Assembly: GCA_963773195.1 (NCBI GenBank)
Contig: CAVZAE010000016.1
Location: 24,143 to 88,142, forward strand
DNA: 64,000 bases
Direction: 5' to 3'
DNA from: CAIWHR01 sp963773195
Lineage (GTDB): Bacteria > Pseudomonadota > Gammaproteobacteria > Burkholderiales > Casimicrobiaceae
A model generated the notes under the pieces. That model had not been told where the DNA came from and did not search any database. It saw nothing but the letters and a program-made list of their open reading frames with translations. Both the position numbers and the translations under genes were made by a program. Of this stretch, positions 54,472 through 62,414 are shown piece by piece; the first letter of the stretch is position 1, and each line of letters begins with the position of its first letter.

Positions 54472-55488
54472 CTATCCCTTTCCGCGCGAGTGTTGCAAAC
54501 TGGCTGCCCAATACGCATGCTCGACCAGGCGCAGCGTCTCGAGGTTGTCCGCCGGATCGGTCTCGAACGGCGCGCCCGTTTTGAGGCACTCGACGAAATG
54601 CGCGATAACGCCGTCGAAGCTTGCCTGGTAGCCGCGCTCGGGATCGTATCGGTGACTGCGCGGGTCCGGTCCGTGGAGACAGAGCGCCGACTCGACGAAC
54701 GTCGCGCTCGCCTTGCTGCCGACGATTTCCAGGTGATCGGGGCCGCGCGGCGGGAGCCCTGCAGCCACCATTGTGCCGGTCACCTCGACCGGCGCGCCGG
54801 CGGCCGTTTCCAGAAAGATCGCCGCCACCGTCTCGCCCACCACGTCGGGAACCGTGCGCGCACCACGCGCCGCGACGACGCGGAGCTCGCCGCACAGATA
54901 GCGCATGACGTCGAGGTGGTGAATCAGAACCTCGGCGATCATCAGCCGCTCCTCGAACTGACAGTACGGCTCGCGCACCAGCAACGGGCGGACGCCACTC
55001 GCGTCGGGTAAAAGCCCGGAGGTCATTGTCGCCATCCGCGCAACGACCAGGTCGCCCAGATCGCCCGCGACGATCCATCGCTTGAGCTCGCGATACCAGG
55101 GGCGAAAACGCCAATTCTCGTGCGCCATGAGCCTCGCTTTGCCCGCGACTCGGCGCACCAGCGCCTCCGACTCGGCGAGCGTCGGCGTCATCGGTTTCTG
55201 GCACAGCACGTCGACGCCGCGCTCGGCCGCCGCGTCTACCCAACCCGCGTGCGTTTGACGCGGCGTGATGACGTCGAGCGCGTCGACATCCTCGGCTGAG
55301 AACATCGCATCGGCATCGCGATAGATGTGGGGGATCGCAAATTCGTCCGCGCGCTTCCTTGCTCTCCCTTGGTCCGGATCGCATACCGCGACGATGCGTA
55401 CGCGCTCGGCGAGGGTTCGCCAGCCGACGAGGTGAAACCAGCTGATCATGCCAGCGCCGGCGATCGCGATCCGCAAAGGCTCCGGCAT
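54472..55488 (-). CDS. Gfo/Idh/MocA-family oxidoreductase
   Basis: The 338-residue NAD(P)-dependent enzyme has the Rossmann motif IAIAGAGMISWFHL and the CQKPMTPT segment, a variant of the EKP motif with the catalytic lysine. Its alpha/beta C-terminal domain contains VLIHHLDVMRYLCGELR, with HHLD as the substrate-binding histidine region. Family members oxidise sugars and sugar derivatives. Start MPEPLRIAIAG lies 4 bases after the amidohydrolase stop. The substrate is unknown. Confidence 0.9.
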   Translation of the reverse strand: MPEPLRIAIAGAGMISWFHLVGWRTLAERVRIVAVCDPDQGRARKRADEFAIPHIYRDADAMFSAEDVDALDVITPRQTHAGWVDAAAERGVDVLCQKPMTPTLAESEALVRRVAGKARLMAHENWRFRPWYRELKRWIVAGDLGDLVVARMATMTSGLLPDASGVRPLLVREPYCQFEERLMIAEVLIHHLDVMRYLCGELRVVAARGARTVPDVVGETVAAIFLETAAGAPVEVTGTMVAAGLPPRGPDHLEIVGSKASATFVESALCLHGPDPRSHRYDPERGYQASFDGVIAHFVECLKTGAPFETDPADNLETLRLVEHAYWAASLQHSRGKG

Positions 55489-55492
55489 GAGG

Positions 55493-56326
55493 CTAGCCTC
55501 CAAAAGCGAAGAGCCGGCGCGGATTGCGGCTCAGGACAAACGCTCTGTCATCGGGGTCCGGCAGCCAGCGCTCCAACGGAGCAAGCAAGTCGGCATAGAC
55601 GGGTCGCCGCGGGACGTTGATGAACGGCCAATCCGAGCCCCAGATGCAGTTGCGCACGCCGAACGCTACCAGCAGCTCCTCGGCGTACGGGTCGAGATCG
55701 TCGAAACTCTTGATCAGTCGCGACACGCGAAAGAGCGAGGACAGTTTTGCGATGGCGATCCCATCGCGGCCCAGAGCCAGCACCGACTGGAATCCCGCGT
55801 GGCGCGTTCCGACCTCGATGTCGAGCACGCCGAAATGATCGACCAGCACGCGAAGCCCGCTGGCTCGCAACGTCGCGGCGGCGGCAGGCCATTGCGCATC
55901 GTCCGCATAGATCTGCGCGAACCAGCCGAGCGCCTTCATCCGCCGCAGCAAACCCGAGGCTTGCGCACGCGAAATCGCGTCGGGGTCGTAGCTGACGAGA
56001 TTGAATCGTGCCCCCACGACGCCTCCCCTCGCAAGGGCCTCCAACGTCGGGTCGTCGGCCGCCGGGTCGACGCCGGCAATCGCTTTGAAGCGGCCCGGAT
56101 ACGCCTTGATCGCGTCGAGGTTCGCGGAGTTGTCGACGCCGTACCCGCTTAATTGGACCAGCACCGCGTTGCTTATGCCGTGCCGGTCGAGGACCGCACA
56201 GTATTCCTCCCGAGTTCCGTGTTCGTCCGGTCGGGCGCGATAGCCCTTCGATCCGGTAAACGGAAACCGCACATGATCGATGATGTGCGCGTGGCAGTCG
56301 ACGATGCGTTCTTGGTGGGTGGCCAT
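55493..56326 (-). CDS. Amidohydrolase-2 family (metal-dependent lactonase/hydrolase)
   Basis: The 277-residue TIM-barrel hydrolase has DCHAHI at residues 10-15 (the H-x-H metal site), VDHFG, and the final aspartate in IWGSDWPF. This group includes sugar-lactone and dicarboxylate-lactone hydrolases. Next to an oxidoreductase that could make a lactone, a lactonase role is a fair inference. The stop is 4 bases from the Gfo/Idh start; the ABC ATPase gene ends just upstream. Confidence 0.86.
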   Translation of the reverse strand: MATHQERIVDCHAHIIDHVRFPFTGSKGYRARPDEHGTREEYCAVLDRHGISNAVLVQLSGYGVDNSANLDAIKAYPGRFKAIAGVDPAADDPTLEALARGGVVGARFNLVSYDPDAISRAQASGLLRRMKALGWFAQIYADDAQWPAAAATLRASGLRVLVDHFGVLDIEVGTRHAGFQSVLALGRDGIAIAKLSSLFRVSRLIKSFDDLDPYAEELLVAFGVRNCIWGSDWPFINVPRRPVYADLLAPLERWLPDPDDRAFVLSRNPRRLFAFGG

Positions 56327-56332
56327 GGTCGT

Positions 56333-57439
56333 CTAGACGATCGCCCTGGTCGTCTCTCGATCGAAAAGATGGACCGCGCCCGTGTCGAGCGCAAGGTCGA
56401 ATCGGCTTCCGGCGTGGAGCGCCGTGTCGCGCCCGATGCGGGCGATGACCTCCTCGCTCGACCCGTCGAGGGATACGACGAGCAACGTCTCCGCGCCCAG
56501 TGGCTCGACCGCGACGACGCGCGCGGGCAATCGCGCGCCCTGCAGGTCGGACGGCATGAATTCGAAGAGGTCTTCCGGCCGCACGCCGACCGTCACGTCG
56601 CGGCCCAGGCGCCCGGCGAGCGCGGGTGCCTGGCGTTGCGGCAGGGCGAACGACCCGGCCGCCACGCGCGCCACGACCTGGCCCTCGTGCACGTCGAGGC
56701 GCCCGCGGAGCAGGTTCATCGGCGGATTGCCGAGGAATTTGGCCACGAACGTGTCGGCCGGGTTGCGGTACACCTCGAGCGGACGCCCGATCTGCACGAC
56801 TCTGCCTTCGTTCATGATGCAGATCGTGTGTCCCATGGTCATGGCCTCGACCTGGTCGTGTGTAACGTAGATCGACGTCGTGCCGATGTCGTGCTGTTGC
56901 TTGATCAGTTCGTTGCGCGTCGTGACTCGCAGCGCAGCGTCGAGATTCGACAACGGCTCGTCAAACAGGAAGACCTTGGGATCGCGGACGATCGCCCGTC
57001 CGAGCGCGACGCGCTGCCGCTGGCCGCCGGAGAGCGCGTGCGGCTTGCGCGCGAGCAACGGTGACAGCCCGAGCTTGTTCGCCGCGGCCTGCACGCGCCG
57101 ATCGATCTCCGCACGGACGACCTCGCGGCGCCGCAAGCCGAAGGCGAGATTGTCGTAGACGGTCATGTGCGGATACAACGCGTAGGACTGGAAGACCATC
57201 GCGATGTCCCGCTCTTTCGCTGGCATCTGGTTCACGATTCGGCCGTCGATCGACACGTTGCCGGAAGTGATCGGCTCCAAGCCCGCGATCATGCGCAGCA
57301 CGGTCGACTTGCCGCAACCGGACGGCCCCAACAGCACCATGAATTCGCGATCGGCGACGGTGAAGGTCACGTCGTGTACGGCCGGCGCGTCGGCGCCGGG
57401 ATAGCGCTTGGAGAGTCCCTCGACCGTTACGACTGCCAC
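56333..57439 (-). CDS. ABC transporter ATPase, MalK/UgpC type
   Basis: The 368-residue protein, from a GTG at 57439 (VAVVTVEGLSKRYPG), is the ATPase of a carbohydrate importer. Motifs: Walker A GPSGCGKST, Q-loop FQSYALYPHMTV, signature LSGGQRQRVALGRA, Walker B VFLFDEPLSNLD, H-loop YVTHDQ, then a TOBE domain in the last 130 residues. A much longer open frame reaches back to 58447, but it overlaps the permease genes and was rejected. It ends 6 bases before the amidohydrolase start. Confidence 0.95.
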   Translation of the reverse strand: MAVVTVEGLSKRYPGADAPAVHDVTFTVADREFMVLLGPSGCGKSTVLRMIAGLEPITSGNVSIDGRIVNQMPAKERDIAMVFQSYALYPHMTVYDNLAFGLRRREVVRAEIDRRVQAAANKLGLSPLLARKPHALSGGQRQRVALGRAIVRDPKVFLFDEPLSNLDAALRVTTRNELIKQQHDIGTTSIYVTHDQVEAMTMGHTICIMNEGRVVQIGRPLEVYRNPADTFVAKFLGNPPMNLLRGRLDVHEGQVVARVAAGSFALPQRQAPALAGRLGRDVTVGVRPEDLFEFMPSDLQGARLPARVVAVEPLGAETLLVVSLDGSSEEVIARIGRDTALHAGSRFDLALDTGAVHLFDRETTRAIV

Positions 57440-57471
57440 GTCCGCGCTCCGCAGGTTGCTGCACGCCCGCG

Positions 57472-58302
57472 CTAGCGCACGGCGCCGGCGGTCATGCCCT
57501 TGATCATGGCGTCCGAGAAGAACGCGTAGATCGCGATGACCGGCAGTATGCTGATCATGAGGCCCGTCGCCGCCATGCCGACGTCGAGCTGGTGGCTGCC
57601 AGTGAAATGCATGAGCCCCAGCGGCAGCGTGCGCTTGTCGTCGTCGGTGAGCAGCACGACGGCAAACAGAAATTCGTTCCATAGCACGATGAAATTGAGC
57701 GTGAGCGCGGTGAAGATGGCTGGTGCGCCCACGGGCACCGTCACGCGCCAGAAGATCTCGAAGTCCGAGTAGCCGTCCACCCGCGCCGCGTCGAACAGAT
57801 CCTGCGGAATCTGCACGAAGAACCCCTCGAGGATGTAGACCGTGATCGCGATGTGCGTGGCGACGTAGACCAGGATCAGTCCGGCCAGCGTGTTGTAGAG
57901 GTTGACGTCGAGAAGGATCTGGAACAACGCGAGAATCACGAGTTGCGGCGGCAGAACGAGCCCGGTAAGAATCAGAAACCGCACGAGGCGGTGGCCCCGG
58001 AAACTGTAGCGGGCGAGGCAATGCGCCGCCATCGCGCCGATCGCGGTCACGAGCAGCACCGCCACGACGACGACGATGGTGCTGTTCCAGAAGTAGGTCC
58101 CATAGTTTGACTTGGTCCACGCGTCCGCGAACTTCTCCCAATGGGCGGGCGATGGCAAGCCGTAGGGATTCTTGAAGATCTCGGCCGTCGTGCGCAACGA
58201 CATGCTCGCGACCCACAGCAGGGGACCGCCGGTCACCATGGTATAGACGACAACGAACAAGGCGAGCGGCAGTCGACGCAGCGGCGCGAATCCCGGCCGC
58301 AT
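57472..58302 (-). CDS. Carbohydrate ABC transporter permease, MalG type
   Basis: The 276-residue inner-membrane protein has six helices and the permease EAA loop DLFDAARVDGYSDFEIFWRVTVPVGAPAI. It is the second permease of the importer. Its ATG is 2 bases after the stop of the first permease, so the two are coupled. Substrate specificity cannot be read from it. Confidence 0.93.
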   Translation of the reverse strand: MRPGFAPLRRLPLALFVVVYTMVTGGPLLWVASMSLRTTAEIFKNPYGLPSPAHWEKFADAWTKSNYGTYFWNSTIVVVVAVLLVTAIGAMAAHCLARYSFRGHRLVRFLILTGLVLPPQLVILALFQILLDVNLYNTLAGLILVYVATHIAITVYILEGFFVQIPQDLFDAARVDGYSDFEIFWRVTVPVGAPAIFTALTLNFIVLWNEFLFAVVLLTDDDKRTLPLGLMHFTGSHQLDVGMAATGLMISILPVIAIYAFFSDAMIKGMTAGAVR

Positions 58303-58304
58303 GG

Positions 58305-59255
58305 CTAGAACTCGATCCGGTCGCGCTGGCGCGCGAGACGAGTGATGATGGCGATGAACGCGAGAATGATGAGGAACCACAGCACGGCGATGGCGGAGGG
58401 GTAGCCGAGATCGAACGTGTTCCACTCGAACGCGCGCTTGTAGACATAGGTCGATACGGTCTCGGTCGACCACAACGGGCCGCCGCCGGTCATGACCCAG
58501 ATCAGGTCGAAGACCATCATCTTGCCGATGAAGGAGAGCACCAGCAGATTGACGATCGTCGGGCGCAGCATTGGGGCGATGATGTAGACGAGCTTGGCAG
58601 CCCAGCCGCAGTGGTCGAGCTCGGCTGCGCCGAGGACGTCCGCCGGCAGGGCGTGTAGCGCAGCCAGGAAGACGATCATGTTGAAGCCGAGCCATTTCCA
58701 CTCGTGCGCGACGAGGACCGACCACAGCGCGGTCGACGGGTGCCCGAGCCAGGATTGTTCGAAGGCCCCGAGCCCCACGAATCGCAGCGTCGCGTTCGCA
58801 AGGCCCCAGTCGTAGTCGAAAATCCACACCCAGATGATCCCCACGACGACATACGACATGAGCACGGGCGTGAACCACACGACGCGCAGCAATGGCGCCC
58901 CTGGCGCGCGCGCGAAGAGGCAGAGCGCGAGGAGCAATCCGCCGACCACGTCCACGATCGTGGCGACGATCGTGAAGAGCGCGGTGTTGACGACCGCCTT
59001 CCAGAACACCGGATCGGCCGAGAGCAGCGCCGCGAAGTTGCCCAAGCCGACGAACTCCACGACGCCCTGCGGCCTGATCGTGTGAAACGCGTTGTAGAAC
59101 GTCCGCAGGACCGGGTATAGCGTGAAGCCGGCGTAGATCAGCAGCGCGGGGGCGAGAAAGAGCGCGAGGATCCCGAGGCTCGCGTGGCGCGCGTCGACCT
59201 CGAGTCTCGCCCCGTTTCCCGCGCCAATGCGAGCCCGGCCGCCCGAGACGCTCAT
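58305..59255 (-). CDS. Carbohydrate ABC transporter permease, MalF type
   Basis: The 316-residue permease has six predicted helices; the first begins near residue 30 (ILALFLAPALLIYAGFTLYP). The EAA-type loop is around LPADVLGAAELDHCGWAAKLVYIIAPML. It starts 38 bases after the binding-protein stop, so the order is binding protein, MalF-type, MalG-type, ATPase. The typical UgpA/MalF family size supports the call. Confidence 0.93.
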   Translation of the reverse strand: MSVSGGRARIGAGNGARLEVDARHASLGILALFLAPALLIYAGFTLYPVLRTFYNAFHTIRPQGVVEFVGLGNFAALLSADPVFWKAVVNTALFTIVATIVDVVGGLLLALCLFARAPGAPLLRVVWFTPVLMSYVVVGIIWVWIFDYDWGLANATLRFVGLGAFEQSWLGHPSTALWSVLVAHEWKWLGFNMIVFLAALHALPADVLGAAELDHCGWAAKLVYIIAPMLRPTIVNLLVLSFIGKMMVFDLIWVMTGGGPLWSTETVSTYVYKRAFEWNTFDLGYPSAIAVLWFLIILAFIAIITRLARQRDRIEF

Positions 59256-59293
59256 CTAAGACGTCAGGACCGGCGATCCGCGGCGCGTTGGCA

Positions 59294-59691
59294 TCAGCCC
59301 TTGTAACAGGCCTTGTTCATCGCCTCGACGGTCTGGTCGACCGAGAGGAGGCCTCCGGGGAAGCCGGAGTTCAGGACCTGTCCGAACGCGTCCTTGCACG
59401 CGCCCGTCACCATGTCGCGCGGCTGGCCGACGAAATACTTGGAGCCCTTCTGGCGTTCCATGAGCTCGGTGAAGTACGCCGCGTGGGGGCCGGTGAAGTT
59501 CTTCACGTCCGCCTTGATGCCCGTCTGAAGGTAGACGGTTTCGATCCACATTTTTCCCATCTCGGGCGTCGACATGGCGTCAAGGAACTCCGCGGCCAGC
59601 TTTTTCTGTTTGCTCGCAGCGTTGATCGCGAAGCTCGCGCCGATGGTCGACGTCTTGCACTCGTTGCAGGCCCCGCCGTCCAATTCGCTTC
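59294..59691 (-). pseudogene. ABC sugar-binding protein, C-terminal fragment (5' part replaced)
   Basis: About 130 residues of a family 1 extracellular solute-binding protein. FAINAASKQKKLAAEFLDAMSTPEMGKMW and VYLQTGIKAD are typical of its C-terminal half. It is the expected first gene of the importer operon, but the N-terminal two-thirds and the signal peptide are missing. Instead the frame continues into a dusB gene, with the switch around RGVLR|SELDGG near 59,688. The tail follows no known DusB pattern, so I do not regard the 353-residue fused frame as one natural protein. Confidence 0.85.
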
Positions 59692-60355
59692 TCAGGACGC
59701 CGCGGCCGACAAGCACGCCGTCGACGCCCGACCTCAGACGGTTCATGACCTGCTCGGGCTCGAGGCAGTCACCGCTGCCAAACACGGGGATCGTCAGCTG
59801 GTCGGCAATCCGCGCGACGAGGTCCCAGTCCGCGGAACCGCTGTAGCTCTGCTCCGCGGTGCGCCCGTGGACGGCGACCGCGGCGGCCCCGGCGTCTTCC
59901 ACCATGCGGGCGAGCGTCGGCGCGTTCCGGTCCTCGTCATTCCATCCGGCGCGCATCTTGACCGTCACGGGAATCTTCACGGCCCTGGTCATGGCGGCGA
60001 TCACCTGCGCGGCGTGGTGAGGCTCGCGCATCAGGCTGCAGCCCGCGTGGTGTTTCGCGATCTTGGGTACTGGACAACCCATGTTGACATCGACGATATC
60101 CGCGCCCATCCCTTCGACAATCTGGGCCGCCGATGCCATTGTGCCGGGATCGCCGCCGAACACCTGAATCGAGATCGGGCGCTCTTCCTCCGTGTTCTCG
60201 GCGTATTCGAGGGTCCGGTCGATACCGCGCACCATGCCCTCTGAGCTCACCATTTCGGTGACGACGAGCCCGCAGCCGCCGTGACGTTTCACGAGACGGC
60301 GAAAGGCCGTATCCGTCATGCCCGCCATCGGGGCAATGGCGAACGGCGTGGGCAA
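59689..60355 (-). pseudogene. dusB: tRNA-dihydrouridine synthase DusB, 3'-truncated at the junction
   Basis: The first 222 residues are a clean DusB: FAIAPMAGMTDTAFRRL, IQVFGGDP, DIVDVNMGCPVPKIAK (FMN and catalytic cysteine NMGCP), VTVKMRAGWND, AVHGRTAEQSYSG and GVLVGRGVLR. Then the sequence stops matching. About a third of the enzyme, including the helical domain, is missing. It reduces uridines of tRNA. Divergent from vanZ. The abrupt, in-frame loss matches the binding-protein fragment and points to a chimeric join. Confidence 0.9.
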
Positions 60356-60416
60356 CTCAATCTTGGCCGATTCGCATGTTTCTGGGTTTTTGAGGTCCGT
60401 CGAGTATCGTAGCGCA

Positions 60417-60812
60417 ATGCGTCGCCTGATGCTCTGGATCCCCCCTCTCGTCTACATGCTCGTAATCTTCCAGCTGTCGTCTGAATCGCACCCGGTGCCC
60501 ATGATTGCGGAGCACGTCTGGGACAAACTGCTCCATTTAATCGAATACGGAGGCCTGGGCGCCTTGTTGTATCGCGCTTTTCGGGGCGAGGGTTTCACTG
60601 GCACGGCGGCGCTCATCGTGGCAGTGGTCACCGCCGCTACGTACGGCGCCAGCGACGAATGGCACCAGAGTTTTGTCCCACTTCGCGACTCGAGTATTCG
60701 CGATTGGTTGACGGACTTGCTGGGCGGGTCAACGGGAGCGGCCCTTTACGGAACGCTCGAGAAACGCTGGTTCAATACGGCTTTACATCCGCCGCGTCCA
60801 CCTCAACGCTGA
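60417..60812 (+). CDS. VanZ-like membrane protein
   Basis: The 131-residue protein has four predicted membrane helices and the VanZ pattern: LVIFQLSSES early, DKLLHLIEYGGLG, and ATYGASDEWHQSFVPLRDSSIRDWLTDLLGG. VanZ relatives affect teicoplanin resistance in some bacteria, but most have unknown roles. The 3' end overlaps the convergent NusG-like gene by about 40 bases, so its last residues are uncertain, because that stretch has indels. Confidence 0.82.
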   Translation: MRRLMLWIPPLVYMLVIFQLSSESHPVPMIAEHVWDKLLHLIEYGGLGALLYRAFRGEGFTGTAALIVAVVTAATYGASDEWHQSFVPLRDSSIRDWLTDLLGGSTGAALYGTLEKRWFNTALHPPRPPQR

Positions 60813-61274
60813 CGCGCCTGGCCGATCAGATCAACCGAGAGCACCAGCCGCGCGTTCGGCGCATCTTTGCGCAGCAGGCGTCCGACGACGCCTTGAGCGG
60901 TCCGTGCACGACTTCGACCATCATGCCTTCGTTGATGATCGGGCACGGATCGAACTGCAGTTCACTGGCAACGAGTAGCCGGATGCTGTCGAGCTCGTCG
61001 TCCGGGATCGGCGCCGGCTTGCCTTCGAACGACACGATGTTCACCACGCCGGTGCATTTCAGGATGGGCAGCGCGTCGGCGTGGGTCGAAACGCGCGAAG
61101 CAGTAGCCGGGGAACAGCGGCCAGTCGATCTTCTTGCGGCGGTCCTTCCAGCGGCTCCAGCGCGTGATCGTCGGCAGAAAGGCCTCGATATGCTTCGCGG
61201 TCGAGTTGTTCGCGGACGACCTGCTCGTGGCGCGATCGGGTCCAGATGGCGTACCACTGCGACGGCGAATCCAT
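60772..61274 (-). pseudogene. NusG-like transcription antiterminator, multiply frameshifted
   Basis: A NusG N-terminal domain and KOW-like end can be pieced together from three frames: WYAIWTRSRHEQVVREQL, then KHIEAFLPTITRWSRWKDRRKK and WPLFPGYCFARFDP, then VVNIVSFEGKPAPIPDDELD, EGMMVEVVHGPLKG and GRLLRKDAPNARLVLS. At least four indels are needed (about 61,210; 61,085; 60,898; 60,809). The repaired length, about 166 residues, is normal for RfaH/UpxY-type specialised NusG paralogues. It begins 6 bases after the isomerase stop. The many indels look like sequencing errors rather than decay. Confidence 0.78.
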
Positions 61275-61280
61275 AATGCG

Positions 61281-62377
61281 TCAGGGCGCGGGCGGCGCGG
61301 CGGCGGCGTTCTCCTTCGCCTGTTCCGCGAGGCCTTCCTGTACGCCTTCTTCACGTCCTCGCTTTTCCACTCGATGATCGCCTGCGCCCGCAGCTTGGTG
61401 ATGTAGTTTCTGAAACTCCTCGCGCCGTTTGTCGGTGACCACACGTTCGCTGATTTGTTCGCGGGCCTGCTCGAACGGCATCACCTGGGTCTGGGTTGCC
61501 GACTCCAGCTTCAGCACCTGATAGCCGCGCTGGGTGCGCACGACCGGCGTCACTTCTCCAGCCTTCAAGCCGTCGATGACTTTCCGGAAGTCCGGCGAAA
61601 GGTCGGTGGCGTTCAACGGTCCCAGCAACCCGCCATTCGCTTTCGATGACGCATCGGATGACTCCGCGGCGACTCTCTCGAATGCCTCACCGCCAACGAC
61701 CCGTGCGCGAAGCTGTTCGGCCTTGCGCTTGGCGGCTTCGTCGGCCGCCGCGTTGAGGCCGCGTGGATCGACGGGCACGGACACGAGAATCTCGCGCAGC
61801 ATGATGGACGACGGAGTCGTGAACTCGAGTCATGTGCGCGTCGTAGGACTTGCGCGCCTCTTCTTCGGTCACCGCCACGCGGCCGAAGACTTCGACCTGC
61901 TGGACGTTCGAATAGAGCATCTGCCGCTCCATGTTCCGTCTCAGGTCCGCCATCGTCATGCCCTCCTGCTTGAGGGCGGCTTGCAGCCTGCTCGTCGTTC
62001 TCGATCTTGTTCTGCGTCCTGAGATTGTCCAGCACGGTTTGAACTGGTCGTCGGAGAGCTTGTAGCCGAGCTCCTTGCCGCGCTGGACCAGCAGCATTTC
62101 GTCCACCGAGCTCACCAGCAGGCTGGGCGTGATCTCGTTCAGCGCCTTGCGCAGCTCGGTGTTGCCCTTTTCCGTCGCGAGGTCGATGGATTGCCCCTTC
62201 GCGCGCAGGGCCTGCAATCTGGCGGGTTTCGAGATCGGTCTTGGTCAGGATCTCGCCGTTCACTTTCACGAGAATCTGTTCGATGATCTCGGAACGCGCG
62301 ACGGTTGCCACGAGCAGGGCGCTCGACAGGACCAGCGCTGAATGAAACCCGTGCGGGATGTAAGTCGGTAAGTCCAT
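61281..62377 (-). pseudogene. SurA/PpiC-type peptidyl-prolyl isomerase, multiply frameshifted
   Basis: The pieces give one secreted chaperone/isomerase. A signal peptide, then IIEQILVKVNGEILTKTDLE (SurA N-terminal), LRKALNEITPSLLVSSVDEMLLV, QAALKQEGMTMADLRRNMERQML, and the parvulin domain MLREILVSVPVDPRG..GGLLGPLNATDLSPDFRKVIDGLKAGEVTPVV. Six indels are needed (about 62,222; 62,043; 61,978; 61,832; 61,405; 61,345). The repaired protein is about 365 residues. It folds or escorts exported proteins. It lies between mfd and the NusG-like gene. Confidence 0.8.
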
Positions 62378-62414
62378 AGTCTGTCAGTATCTGTATCTTT
62401 CTTGTATCCGTAGG

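Noticed and set aside
56333..58447. A 704-codon ABC ATPase frame
   Set aside because: Its first half overlaps both permease genes in another frame. A GTG at 57439 gives a standard 368-residue ATPase.
59294..60355. DusB-binding protein fusion as a genuine novel protein
   Set aside because: Each part lacks core structural elements and the binding-protein part belongs to the adjacent operon. A join artefact is simpler.
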